NCBI GenBank assembly: GCA_910589305.1
Contig: CAJUTV010000019.1
Coordinates: 1-39,439, forward strand
Source: an uncultured Lachnospira sp.
GTDB taxonomy: Bacteria > Bacillota > Clostridia > Lachnospirales > Lachnospiraceae
Length of the DNA stretch: 39,439 bases
Direction of reading: 5' to 3'
This document shows positions 15,760 through 24,895 of this stretch, in pieces (position 1 is the stretch's first letter; every line of letters starts with the position of its first letter). The position numbers and the translations under genes are program-made. Below the pieces are notes generated by a model. It saw only the letters and a program-made list of their open reading frames with translations. It made no database searches and was not told where the DNA came from.

Positions 15760-18270
15760 TTATTCTTCTACAGAATCTTGTTCTTCATCTTCAAATCCTT
15801 CAGCATCACTATTGCCATCAATTGGTTTTTTTCTTACTTTAGCCATCGATGCGACTGTAACACCATCATCCAGATTAATTAATTTTACGCCTGATGTAAT
15901 TCTGCCAAGCGTAGTGATATCAGAACATTTAATCTGAATAATAATGCCTTCTGTAGTGATAAGCATAATTTCTCTTGAATCATCAACTGCTTTTACACCT
16001 ATAACATTGCCACTCTTGTCATTTATCTTATAACACTTTACACCCTTACCGCCTCTGTGCTGAACATCAAACTCTTCAATACTTGTTCTTTTTCCAAGAC
16101 CATTTTCAGATACAATCAATAATGAATTTCCTTGAACATTAAGCTGCATACCTACAATCTCATCCTCATCAAGCAAATTCATGCCAATAACACCCATAGC
16201 ACTTCTGCCTGTAGCTCTTACTTCTGTTTCCTTAAATCGTATACATTGTCCTAATTTCGTAACAAGAATAATATCGCAGGAACTATCTGTAAGTTTCACT
16301 TCTATAAGTTCGTCATTATCTCTTAAATTAATTGCCTGAATACCAGTCTTTCTAATATTTGCAAACTCTTTAACTGGTGTTTTCTTAACAATGCCCTTTT
16401 TGGTTGTCATAAATAAATTATCTTTATCTTGCAGCATTTTAACAACTATTGGTATCACAGCAGTAATTTGTTCACCAGGCTGAAGCTGCAATAAATTAAT
16501 AATGGCAGTTCCTCTTGACGTTCTGCTTGCTTCAGGAATTTCATAAGCTTTTAATTTATATGCTCTTCCTGCATTGGTAAAAAAGGTTAATACATGATGC
16601 GATGTAGTCATAAACAAATCTTCAATATAGTCATTTTCAAGAGTCTGCATACCTTTAATTCCTTTTCCGCCTCTATTTTGGCTCTTGAAATTATCTGGCG
16701 TCATTCTCTTAATATACCCTACATTGGTCATGGCTATAATACATGGTTCGTCAGGAATCAAATCTTCCATTGATAAATCATATTCATCAAAACTAATAGA
16801 TGTCCTTCTATCATCACCATATTTTTCAGCAATAACAGCTATCTCCTTTTTTATAACACCAAGCAAAAGTTTTTTGTCTGAAAGAATCGCCTTATATTCT
16901 GCTATTTTTGAAAGAAGTTCATTTAATTCATTTTGTAATTTTTCTCGCTCCAAACCTGTCAATGCACGCAAACGCATATCTACAATAGCTTGTGCCTGCG
17001 CATCACTTAATGAAAACCCTGCAATTAAATTTTCTTTGGCAATCTGTACATTTCTCGCCTCTCTTATAATAGCAATCACTCTGTCAATATTATCAAGAGC
17101 AATCATTAAACCTTGTAATATGTGCGCTCTTTCTTCAGCTCTATTTAAATCATACTTAATTCTTCTTGTAACAACTTCTTCTTGATGAAGTATATAATAC
17201 TGAAGCATATCTAATAAATTTAGTATTTTAGGCTGATTATTTACAAGTGCAAGCATAATAACACCAAATGTATCTTGAAGCTGTGTATGTTTATATAATT
17301 GATTTAAAATGATATTTGGATTGACATCTCTTCTAAGCTCAATACAAATTCTCATTCCTTGTCTATCGGATTCATCTCTCAAATCTGTGATGCCATCAAT
17401 TCTTTTATCCTTTATCAACTCAGCAATTTTTTCAATTAATCTTGCCTTATTAACCATATATGGCAGTTCCGTTACGACAATTCTACTTTTTCCATTTGCC
17501 ATAGGTTCTATATCTGATATAGCACGAACCTTTATCTTGGCACGTCCTGTTCTGTAAGCTTCCTCAATAGCCATTTTACCTATAATTGTTCCTCCTGTTG
17601 GAAAATCAGGTCCTTTGACAATTTCAAGAATTTCCTCTATCGAAGTTGCTCTGTCTTCCTCAATTCTATTGTCTATTATCTTAACTACTGCACCGATAAT
17701 TTCTCTTAAATTATGTGGCGGTATATTGGTTGCCATACCAACTGCAATACCAGAAGTACCATTTACCAAAAGATTTGGATACCTCGATGGAAGAACTGTA
17801 GGTTCCTTTTCTGTCTCATCAAAATTTGGAACAAAATCAACAGTGTTTTTACCAATATCCGCAGTCATCTCCATCGATATCTTACTTAACCTGGCCTCTG
17901 TATATCGCATTGCGGCTGCAGAATCACCATCTACGGAGCCAAAATTACCATGTCCATCAACAAGTGGATATCGGGTATTAAAATCTTGTGCTAATTTAAC
18001 CAAAGCTTCATAGATTGACGAGTCCCCATGAGGGTGATATTTACCCATTGTATCACCCACAATACGGGCACATTTTCTATGCGGTTTATCAGGACCATTA
18101 TTAAGTTCTATCATAGAATATAAAATTCTTCTTTGAACTGGTTTCAGACCATCTCGAACATCAGGAAGCGCTCTTGATGCAATAACACTCATGGCATAGT
18201 CAATATAATAACTCTCCATCGTTTTTTGCATGTCTACTTCATGTATTTGGTCAAAGATATGTTCATCCAT
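15760..18270 (-). CDS. gyrA: DNA gyrase subunit A
   Basis: An 836-residue breakage-reunion subunit of gyrase, which introduces negative supercoils with GyrB. The N-terminal winged-helix and tower domain includes the quinolone-determining stretch GKYHPHGDSSIYEALVKLAQ (Ser at the 83-equivalent, Glu at the 87-equivalent; no common resistance change) and the active-site tyrosine in RYTEARLS. The C-terminal DNA-wrapping propeller begins near residue 500 and carries the GyrA-box QNRGGKG, plus a second similar QHRGGKG. The tail is acidic (DAEGFEDEEQDSVEE). It is co-directional with the fork, 145 nt behind gyrB. GAGG lies six bases before the ATG, at the foot of the stem-loop leader. Confidence 0.98.
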   Translation of the reverse strand: MDEHIFDQIHEVDMQKTMESYYIDYAMSVIASRALPDVRDGLKPVQRRILYSMIELNNGPDKPHRKCARIVGDTMGKYHPHGDSSIYEALVKLAQDFNTRYPLVDGHGNFGSVDGDSAAAMRYTEARLSKISMEMTADIGKNTVDFVPNFDETEKEPTVLPSRYPNLLVNGTSGIAVGMATNIPPHNLREIIGAVVKIIDNRIEEDRATSIEEILEIVKGPDFPTGGTIIGKMAIEEAYRTGRAKIKVRAISDIEPMANGKSRIVVTELPYMVNKARLIEKIAELIKDKRIDGITDLRDESDRQGMRICIELRRDVNPNIILNQLYKHTQLQDTFGVIMLALVNNQPKILNLLDMLQYYILHQEEVVTRRIKYDLNRAEERAHILQGLMIALDNIDRVIAIIREARNVQIAKENLIAGFSLSDAQAQAIVDMRLRALTGLEREKLQNELNELLSKIAEYKAILSDKKLLLGVIKKEIAVIAEKYGDDRRTSISFDEYDLSMEDLIPDEPCIIAMTNVGYIKRMTPDNFKSQNRGGKGIKGMQTLENDYIEDLFMTTSHHVLTFFTNAGRAYKLKAYEIPEASRTSRGTAIINLLQLQPGEQITAVIPIVVKMLQDKDNLFMTTKKGIVKKTPVKEFANIRKTGIQAINLRDNDELIEVKLTDSSCDIILVTKLGQCIRFKETEVRATGRSAMGVIGMNLLDEDEIVGMQLNVQGNSLLIVSENGLGKRTSIEEFDVQHRGGKGVKCYKINDKSGNVIGVKAVDDSREIMLITTEGIIIQIKCSDITTLGRITSGVKLINLDDGVTVASMAKVRKKPIDGNSDAEGFEDEEQDSVEE

Positions 18271-18287
18271 TAATATCCTCTTTTCCT

Positions 18288-18326
18288 GTGCTACTATTTT
18301 CAGTTGACAAATTTTAAGAGCAGCAC
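18288..18326 (-). promoter_or_regulatory. Stem-loop leader before gyrA
   Basis: On the minus strand GTGCTGCT (plus 18319-18326) pairs with AGTAGCAC (plus 18288-18295) with one G-U pair around 23 nt. The 3' arm continues AGGAAAAGAGG into the ribosome-binding site. The arms differ from those at 13730 and 14888 at several positions on both sides, so the pairing is kept. Confidence 0.5.
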
Positions 18327-18415
18327 AATTATAAACTTGTAATTTTTATCCAACAAATATTATCAGCCATAAATTGACTTAACGCATATCACTTTGTTTA
18401 TAGGAATCAAAATTT

Positions 18416-20341
18416 TTATATATCCAAATTTTTTACATATTTTGCATTTGCTTCAATAAATTCACGTCTAGGCTCTACTTTATCCCCCATAAGCGTTGAA
18501 AATGTAATATCAACTTCAGATAAATCATCATCATCCATATTTACTCTTTTCAAAATCCTTTTTTCAGGGTCCATTGTCGTCTCCCACAACTGGTCTGCAT
18601 CCATCTCGCCAAGCCCTTTATATCGCTGAATTTTATTGCTTTGGTCTCTTCCTATCTGAGTCATAATATCTTTTAATTCTTCGTCGCTGTACGCATACCA
18701 AACTTTTTTATTTTTTTCTATCTTATACAGCGGAGGTGTTGCAAGATATACATGCCCCTGTTTAATTAATTCCGGCATAAACCGATAAAAAAAGGTTAAT
18801 AACAATGTAGCTATATGGGCGCCGTCAACATCTGCATCGGTCATAATAATAATCTTATTATATCTTAATTTTTTAATGTCAAAATCTTCATGGATTCCCG
18901 TTCCAAACGCTGTTATCATTGCTTTAATTTCTGTATTGCCAAGAATTTTATCTAATCTTGCCTTCTCAACATTTAAAATTTTACCTCGAAGCGGTAAAAT
19001 TGCTTGTGTTGCACGACTTCTTGCCGTCTTGGCAGAACCTCCAGCCGAATCTCCCTCAACAATATAAATCTCACAATTTTCAGGATTTTTATCTGAACAA
19101 TCTGCCAATTTGCCTGGCAAAGCTGTATTTTCTAAAGCTGTTTTACGCCTTGTTAAATCTCTTGCTTTTCTGGCAGCATCTCTTGCTCTCTGTGCAAGAA
19201 TAGACTTTTCACATATTGCTTTGGCAACAGAAGGATTTTGCTCAAAAAAGATTTCAAGCTGTTCACTTACAATACTATCAACAGCACCTCTCGCAACCGT
19301 ATTGCCAAACTTTTCCTTTGTCTGTGCGTTAAATTGAGGGTCTTCAATTTTAATACTTACAATAGCAGCAAGACCTTCTCTTATATCTTCACCAGATAAT
19401 GCCGTCTCGGATTCTTTTAATATTTTATTTTTCTTTGCATAATCATTAAATGTTTTTGTCAACGCATTTCTAAAACCTGTCAGATGCGTTCCACCATCAG
19501 GCGTTTTTATATTATTGACAAAAGAATCAATCACTTCATTAAATCCATCATTATGCTGAAATGCAACTTCGACCTGTACGCCATCTTTTGTGCCTTCACA
19601 ATAAATAATTTGGCTATACAAAGGGTCTTTGCTTTTATTAAGATATGCTACAAATTCTTTTATTCCGCCCTCATAGTAAAATACACGCTCTTTATTTACT
19701 CCTTCTCGGTTGTCTACAAGCACTATTTTAAGACCTTTTGTAAGAAAGGCAATCTCTCTTAATCTATGTTTTAATGTATCAAACTCAAACATTTGCGTTT
19801 CTTGAAATATCTCTTTATCCGGCAAAAATGTTACTTTTGTTCCTGTATCTTTGCTATCACAATCGCCTATTGTTTTTAAAGGAAAACAAACTTTTCCTTT
19901 TTCATATTTTTGAATATATATATGCCCATCTCTCTTAACACAAACTTCCATCCATTCAGAAAGTGCATTAACTACGGAAGCGCCAACACCATGCAGACCA
20001 CCAGATATTTTATATCCTCCGCCTCCAAACTTGCCGCCAGCATGAAGCATTGTATATACGACTTCTATACCCGGTTTGCCCGTTTTATGATTGATATCAA
20101 CAGGAACCCCTCGTCCATTATCAGTCACAGTGATTGAATTATCGTTATTGATAATTACACTTATTTTATCACAAAAACCAGCTAACGCTTCGTCCACTGA
20201 ATTATCAACTATCTCATAAACGAGATGATGAAGTCCTTTTGAACAAGTTGTGCCAATATACATTCCTGGTCTTTTTCTAACTGCATCAAGACCTTCATAT
20301 ATTTGTATTTGGTCTCCACCATACTGCTGTTCTTCCATCAT
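18416..20341 (-). CDS. gyrB: DNA gyrase subunit B
   Basis: A 641-residue ATPase subunit of gyrase. The GHKL ATP site has EIVDNSVDEALAG, VTDNGRGVPVD and GGLHGVGASVVNAL. The transducer domain follows, then the TOPRIM metal site (EGDSAGGSAKTAR and MTDADVDGAHI). The C terminus has QRYKGLGEMDADQLWETTMD. The length is typical of Firmicutes. The first ATG overlaps the recF stop by four bases (ATGA) and has GGAGGAG upstream, so recF and gyrB are translationally coupled. A second ATG follows directly and could equally be used. Confidence 0.98.
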   Translation of the reverse strand: MMEEQQYGGDQIQIYEGLDAVRKRPGMYIGTTCSKGLHHLVYEIVDNSVDEALAGFCDKISVIINNDNSITVTDNGRGVPVDINHKTGKPGIEVVYTMLHAGGKFGGGGYKISGGLHGVGASVVNALSEWMEVCVKRDGHIYIQKYEKGKVCFPLKTIGDCDSKDTGTKVTFLPDKEIFQETQMFEFDTLKHRLREIAFLTKGLKIVLVDNREGVNKERVFYYEGGIKEFVAYLNKSKDPLYSQIIYCEGTKDGVQVEVAFQHNDGFNEVIDSFVNNIKTPDGGTHLTGFRNALTKTFNDYAKKNKILKESETALSGEDIREGLAAIVSIKIEDPQFNAQTKEKFGNTVARGAVDSIVSEQLEIFFEQNPSVAKAICEKSILAQRARDAARKARDLTRRKTALENTALPGKLADCSDKNPENCEIYIVEGDSAGGSAKTARSRATQAILPLRGKILNVEKARLDKILGNTEIKAMITAFGTGIHEDFDIKKLRYNKIIIMTDADVDGAHIATLLLTFFYRFMPELIKQGHVYLATPPLYKIEKNKKVWYAYSDEELKDIMTQIGRDQSNKIQRYKGLGEMDADQLWETTMDPEKRILKRVNMDDDDLSEVDITFSTLMGDKVEPRREFIEANAKYVKNLDI

Positions 20342-21444
20342 TGTCTCCTCCCTTCAAGAAGATGATTGCTAATACTACCATTTATAACTTTGAATATCTT
20401 ATTTACTGAAAGTCTGCTGCTTATAAACTCATCTAAACCTGTACATGTAACAATTGTCTGTATATCGCCAATACTGTCTAACAAAAAATTTTGTCTCTTG
20501 CTATCCAACTCAGATAATACATCATCTAACAACAATATTGGCGTATCATGAATAATATTTTTTACTAATTCAATTTCTGATAACTTTAACGATAGTGCAG
20601 CTGTTCTTTTTTGTCCTTGTGAACCATATATTTTGACATCTTTATTGTTTACTAAAAACATACAGTCATCTTTATGTGGTCCTACATTGGTACATTTATA
20701 TTTTATATCTTTATCTCTTGATTTCAAAACTGCTTTTTCAAAATTTTCTATCGTCGTAAAAGGTTGATAAATAACATCAATGCTTTCAATGTTGCCTGTG
20801 AGTTTATAATGTATATTTTTAATTAATTGGTTAATTTTTTTAACAAATTCAATTCTTGTTTTAATAATTTCTTTTCCATAATTGACAAGCTGCATATCCC
20901 ATATATCCAACGTATCTAACATATCTTTATTCATCGTTGTCAATTCTTTTAACAATTTATTTCTTTGAATAACCACTTTATTATAATTAATAAGATTACT
21001 CAAATAAATTTTATCAAGCTGACATAATTCCATATCCATAAATTTTCTTCGCTCTGAAGGTCCATTTTTTATAATATTTAAGTCCTCTGGTGAAAAAAAT
21101 ATAATATTCATTATGCCAAACAAATCAACTGCTTTTTTTATAGGGATGCCATTAACCGCAATTCCCTTTGCCTTATTCTTCTTTAAGTGCATATCAATTC
21201 TATAATTCATATCGTGTTTTAACACATGTACTTTGATATGTGCTTCTTCACTGTTGTACTGAAGAATATCTTTATCTTTGCCGCCTCTATGTGATTTAGA
21301 AGTTGCGCATACATATAAAGATTCTAATATATTGGTTTTTCCCTGTGCATTATCGCCGTAAATTATATTTACATTATTGTCAAATTCTATATTTAATTCA
21401 TTATAATTTCTATAGTTTTTTAAATCTACGGACTTAATAACCAC
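20338..21444 (-). CDS. recF: DNA replication and repair protein RecF
   Basis: A 368-residue SMC-like ATPase that helps load RecA at gaps and stalled forks. The Walker A is near residue 34 (GDNAQGKTNILESLY), a signature region is in YGSQGQKRTAALSLKL, and the Walker B is LLLDDVLSELDSKR. I place the start at the GTG at 21444 (protein MVIKSVDLKNYRNY), which has AGAAGG seven bases upstream and fits the family N terminus; the frame extends to 21471. It overlaps gyrB by four bases. It sits in the usual dnaN-yaaA-recF-gyrB order. Confidence 0.96.
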   Translation of the reverse strand: MVIKSVDLKNYRNYNELNIEFDNNVNIIYGDNAQGKTNILESLYVCATSKSHRGGKDKDILQYNSEEAHIKVHVLKHDMNYRIDMHLKKNKAKGIAVNGIPIKKAVDLFGIMNIIFFSPEDLNIIKNGPSERRKFMDMELCQLDKIYLSNLINYNKVVIQRNKLLKELTTMNKDMLDTLDIWDMQLVNYGKEIIKTRIEFVKKINQLIKNIHYKLTGNIESIDVIYQPFTTIENFEKAVLKSRDKDIKYKCTNVGPHKDDCMFLVNNKDVKIYGSQGQKRTAALSLKLSEIELVKNIIHDTPILLLDDVLSELDSKRQNFLLDSIGDIQTIVTCTGLDEFISSRLSVNKIFKVINGSISNHLLEGRRQ

Positions 21445-21501
21445 TGCAATCCTTCTTCCATATTGTATCATAACAATATATTATAATTATTATATATAAT
21501 A

Positions 21502-21711
21502 TTATTTTTCTATTTTTAACTGATTATTTTTAAACTCTACAATTTCACCGCCAACAAGCTTTTTTCCTCGCTGCGTTTCCACAGTCCCATTGACTTTTAC
21601 TTCACCATTTTGAATGACAATTTTTGCTTCTACACCTGATGAGACAAACCCCGCTGCTTTTAAAGCTTGCCCAAGTTTTATGTAGTCATCATGTACTTGA
21701 ATTGTTTGCAT
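21502..21711 (-). CDS. yaaA: S4-domain RNA-binding protein YaaA/RlbA
   Basis: A 69-residue protein that is essentially one S4 domain: IKLGQALKAAGFVSSGVEAK, then NGEVKVNGTVETQRGKKL. Homologues lie between dnaN and recF in most Firmicutes and are implicated in ribosome assembly. The gap to recF is 57 nt and to dnaN 97 nt. Confidence 0.94.
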   Translation of the reverse strand: MQTIQVHDDYIKLGQALKAAGFVSSGVEAKIVIQNGEVKVNGTVETQRGKKLVGGEIVEFKNNQLKIEK

Positions 21712-21808
21712 ATGATTTCCTATCTTTATTTTATTTGTAAATATATACGTAAATATATAATTATATATATAATACTTTTTATATGTTAATTTTTTTTAGT
21801 AACTTCAT

Positions 21809-22912
21809 TTACGCTGTAAAATTTACTGGAAGAATTAAATAAATATAATTGACATTTTTATCTCGAATAAAGCAAGGTGCTTTTGGATTGACAAGATAAA
21901 TATCAACCATTTCATCATCAATTACTTTTAGCGCATCCATTAAAAATTTAGGATTAAATCCTATCATAATATCTTTGCCTTCTTTTTCAATATCAATATC
22001 TTCATTAAGTGAACCGTTGACAGAATTAACCTTTACTTCGAGTGAATTATTAATAATATTAATAATAATTGGTCGTTTATCCGATTCACTTATTAAAAGA
22101 TTTGCTCTGTCAATAGAATCAATAAATTCTTTTTTATTAATTGTAATTTTTGTTTCATAATCATTTGATAACATTTGATTGATTCTAAAATATTCACCAT
22201 CAATCAGCCTTGATACAATAATGGTATCGTCAAATTCAAATAAAATATGATTATTTGTAAAATATATATGAACCATTGATTCTGCATCAGCCGTCAAAAT
22301 TTTGCTAATCTCACTTAATGTTTTTCCAGGAACGACTACTTTAACATCGTCAAATTCGCCTTCTAATGTAACATTTCTGATAGCAATTCGATGTCCATCT
22401 AACCCAACAAGCTTTAGTTTCCCTTCTTTAAACTCTAAAAGTTCACCAGTCATCATCTTATTGTTGTCATTAGGTGAAATAGAAAAGATGGTTTGATTAA
22501 TGATTTCTTTTAACATAAATTGTGAAATGGTTATACTTTTATCCTTAACGATAGTAGGAAGGTAAGAAAAATCATCACCTGACCTTCCAGCGATATTAAA
22601 CTTGCTCTTTTCACATGTTATTTTGGATGTATAGTTTTCATCGGTCTCTATGGTAATCTTGTTATCTGGAAGTTTTCTTACAATATCCGCAAAGAGTTTT
22701 GCTTCTATGGAAACTTTTCCCTTTTCTATAATATCGCCCTGTACACAGGTTTCTATACCTAATTCCATGTCATTTGATGTAAATTTAATAACATTTGTAG
22801 TAGCATCGATAAGGATACATTCTAATATGGACATGGTTGTTTTAGAAGGAACAGCTTTTAAAACAATATTAACAGCCTTTGTTAAGTTGCTTTTATCAAA
22901 AATTAGTTTCAT
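21809..22912 (-). CDS. dnaN: DNA polymerase III beta subunit (sliding clamp)
   Basis: A 367-residue clamp that forms a ring dimer around DNA and tethers the polymerase and many partners. It starts MKLIFDKSNLTKAVNIVLKA. Three repeated clamp folds are evident by length. The motifs GLDGHRIAIR near the middle and the C-terminal YLILPVN are typical of clamps. AAAGGAG lies eight bases before the ATG. Its upstream region is the origin, whose unwinding element begins about 40 nt from the start codon. Confidence 0.97.
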   Translation of the reverse strand: MKLIFDKSNLTKAVNIVLKAVPSKTTMSILECILIDATTNVIKFTSNDMELGIETCVQGDIIEKGKVSIEAKLFADIVRKLPDNKITIETDENYTSKITCEKSKFNIAGRSGDDFSYLPTIVKDKSITISQFMLKEIINQTIFSISPNDNNKMMTGELLEFKEGKLKLVGLDGHRIAIRNVTLEGEFDDVKVVVPGKTLSEISKILTADAESMVHIYFTNNHILFEFDDTIIVSRLIDGEYFRINQMLSNDYETKITINKKEFIDSIDRANLLISESDKRPIIINIINNSLEVKVNSVNGSLNEDIDIEKEGKDIMIGFNPKFLMDALKVIDDEMVDIYLVNPKAPCFIRDKNVNYIYLILPVNFTA

Positions 22913-22953
22913 GGTGGATAACTCCTTTCAATATGTTCCAGAATATGGAAAAC

Positions 22954-23306
22954 ATATATATATATATAATAATTAGTAGTAGTAGTAGTAGGGGCTGTGG
23001 ATAAGTGGATAACCCTTTCAAACCCTTGATATTACTGGGCGCATCGCGTTGGATAACTCTGTTGAAAAGTCGGGGATAAGCTGTGGATATTTTATGGATA
23101 ACTTTGTTAATATTTTTATAACAAGATGAAAATTATAGTTATCCACATTAATCCACAAGTTATCCACATAGTAATCCACAAATTGTCAACAACAGTTCAA
23201 AAATTATCCACATAGTATCCACAGCTTATCAACAAAAATTTGCAAGTTATCCACACAATATCCACAAGTTATCAACAAAATTATTGCTTAAAGTAGTTTA
23301 TCAACA
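22954..23306. other. Replication origin oriC, dnaN-dnaA part, with DnaA boxes and unwinding element
   Basis: Reading right to left: a DnaA-box array, a GC clamp, six DnaA-trios and an AT tract. Perfect TTATCCACA boxes start at 23139, 23160, 23204 and 23247; TTATCAACA boxes at 23226, 23269 and 23298. One-mismatch boxes start at 23149, 23172, 23215 and 23258. Inverted boxes are TGTGGATAA at 22996 and near-matches at 23005, 23082 and 23093. GGGC (22992-22995) separates the 22996 box from six perfect TAG triplets (22974-22991), followed by the tract of alternating A and T at 22954-22973. This is the layout of the Bacillus basal unwinding system. No gene lies in 22913-23338. Confidence 0.95.
22974..22991. 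promoter_or_regulatory. DnaA-trio element, (TAG)x6
   Basis: Six uninterrupted TAG triplets, i.e. 3'-GAT-5' read from the box side, next to a GC clamp and a consensus DnaA box at 22996-23004. In Bacillus subtilis such trios guide DnaA onto single-stranded DNA during melting. Here all six are the strongest form, which is cleaner than the mixed trios I know from B. subtilis. Confidence 0.85.
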
Positions 23307-23338
23307 TTGAAAAAACTTATAAAAGAGGATTGGTTCTT

Positions 23339-24679
23339 TTAATAAGGATTAATTTTTTTAATAAGGATATCAATTGTTGATTTTGTGTTTTCATCAGTCA
23401 GTACTTTTTTATTAATCTTTTCAATTCCGTGCATTACAGTTGAATGGTCTCTGTTGCCAAACGATTTGCCAAGCGACTGCATGGTTGCAGTAGTCATCTG
23501 ATGACACAGATACATAGCAATCTGTCGTGGATAAACAATATTTGCAGTACGTTTTTGTGATAAAATATATTCTGGTCTGATATTAAAATGCTCAGAGACA
23601 ATGTTGATAATTAATTCTGGTGTTATCTCTCTTCTAGTATCAGGGGAAATTAAATCTTTTAATGTTTCTTCAGCAAATTCAACAGTAATTGGAGTTGTTG
23701 AAAGCTTTGCAAACGCGGATAACTTTGTTAAGGCGCCCTCAAGTTCTCGTATGCTTGATTTAATATGAGTTGCTACATAATCCTTAACATCATAAGGGAT
23801 ATTGTATCCGCCAAGCTCCGCTTTTTTATTTAAAATTGCCATTTTTGTTTCATATGTAGGAATTTGTATGTCAACAGGAAGTCCCATTTCAAATCTTGTT
23901 CTTAAACGCTCGCTGAGTGTTTCCATTTCTTTTGGAGGACGGTCGGAAGATATAACAATTTGTTTACGGTCTTGATAAAGAGCATTAAATGTATGGAAAA
24001 ATTCTTCTTGAGTAGACTCTTTTCCTATTATAAATTGTATATCATCAATCAATAATATATCAATATTGCGGTATTTTTCACGAAATTCTGAATTTTTTTG
24101 ATTTTTTACGGAATCAATTAACTCATTAGTAAATGTTTCTGATGTAACATATAACACTTTAAGAGTAGGACTATTATTGATAATAAAATGAGCAATTGCT
24201 TGCATCAAGTGGGTTTTGCCTAGACCAACACCTCCATATATGAACAGAGGATTATACACTTCACCAGGTGTTTCTGCAACTGCAAGTGATGCTGCATGTG
24301 CCAGGTTATTATTGTTACCTATAACAAATGTATCAAATGTATAGTTTGGATTAAGATTTAGTGCATTGTTTGTTTTTAATGGAGGAACAGGCAATGTTTT
24401 TTCTTTTTTGTTATCTCGTATATCTTTTGAAGATATTAATATAACTTCATATTCTCGCTCCATTACTTCACATATAGTTACTTTGAGAGCAGTAAGGTAT
24501 TTTTTTTCAACATAAGAAATACCAACAGAATTTTCTGATATAATTAATGTAATTTTATTGCCTTCTACTGAATATACTTTAATAGGTTTTATCCATGTCT
24601 TAAAAGATATGTCTTGAATATCATATAATTCTTTGAGCATCTCAAGAATGTAATCCCATTTTTGTTTTAATTCTTCCAT
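23339..24679 (-). CDS. dnaA: Chromosomal replication initiator DnaA
   Basis: A 446-residue AAA+ initiator. Domain I (about 1-80) starts MEELKQKWDYILEMLKELYD. A short linker of about 25 residues follows. The AAA+ core has Walker A GGVGLGKTHLMQ (149-156) and Walker B LLIDDIQF (D212-D213). The C-terminal domain has the DnaA signature (YPRQIAMYLCHQMTTATMQS, then LGKSFGNRDHSTVMHGIEKI), which reads the DnaA boxes. I choose the ATG at 24679 because GGAG is eight bases upstream; the GTG at 24697 lies before that site. DnaA boxes flank the gene on both sides, so self-repression is likely. Confidence 0.98.
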   Translation of the reverse strand: MEELKQKWDYILEMLKELYDIQDISFKTWIKPIKVYSVEGNKITLIISENSVGISYVEKKYLTALKVTICEVMEREYEVILISSKDIRDNKKEKTLPVPPLKTNNALNLNPNYTFDTFVIGNNNNLAHAASLAVAETPGEVYNPLFIYGGVGLGKTHLMQAIAHFIINNSPTLKVLYVTSETFTNELIDSVKNQKNSEFREKYRNIDILLIDDIQFIIGKESTQEEFFHTFNALYQDRKQIVISSDRPPKEMETLSERLRTRFEMGLPVDIQIPTYETKMAILNKKAELGGYNIPYDVKDYVATHIKSSIRELEGALTKLSAFAKLSTTPITVEFAEETLKDLISPDTRREITPELIINIVSEHFNIRPEYILSQKRTANIVYPRQIAMYLCHQMTTATMQSLGKSFGNRDHSTVMHGIEKINKKVLTDENTKSTIDILIKKINPY

Positions 24680-24709
24680 AAATAAATCTCCATTCACATA
24701 CTTCTATAC

Positions 24710-24738
24710 ATCATACAACAAATTAACTTTTTTTTCAA
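24710..24738 (-). promoter_or_regulatory. Probable dnaA promoter
   Basis: On the minus strand TTGAAA (plus 24733-24738), a 17-base spacer and TATGAT (plus 24710-24715). This would give a leader of roughly 25 nt ahead of the ATG at 24679. Confidence 0.65.
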
Positions 24739-24895
24739 GTAAACTATAATAGAGCCTTTTATCTTAAAAATCGGAGGAATTACTTTATACTATTTTAGCA
24801 AAAAATTTTAAACCAAACAAGTGTTTGTTAAAAATTTAAGATAATAAACTAAATTTTGTGGAAATTTATAACAAAAAGTGATTAAATAGCAAAAT

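Noticed and set aside
17615..18013. Rightward frame opposite gyrA
   Set aside because: Shadow of a fully conserved gyrA sequence.
23339..24697. GTG at 24697 as the dnaA start
   Set aside because: It lies before the GGAG ribosome-binding site that serves the ATG at 24679, and the added residues are not part of the DnaA family N terminus.
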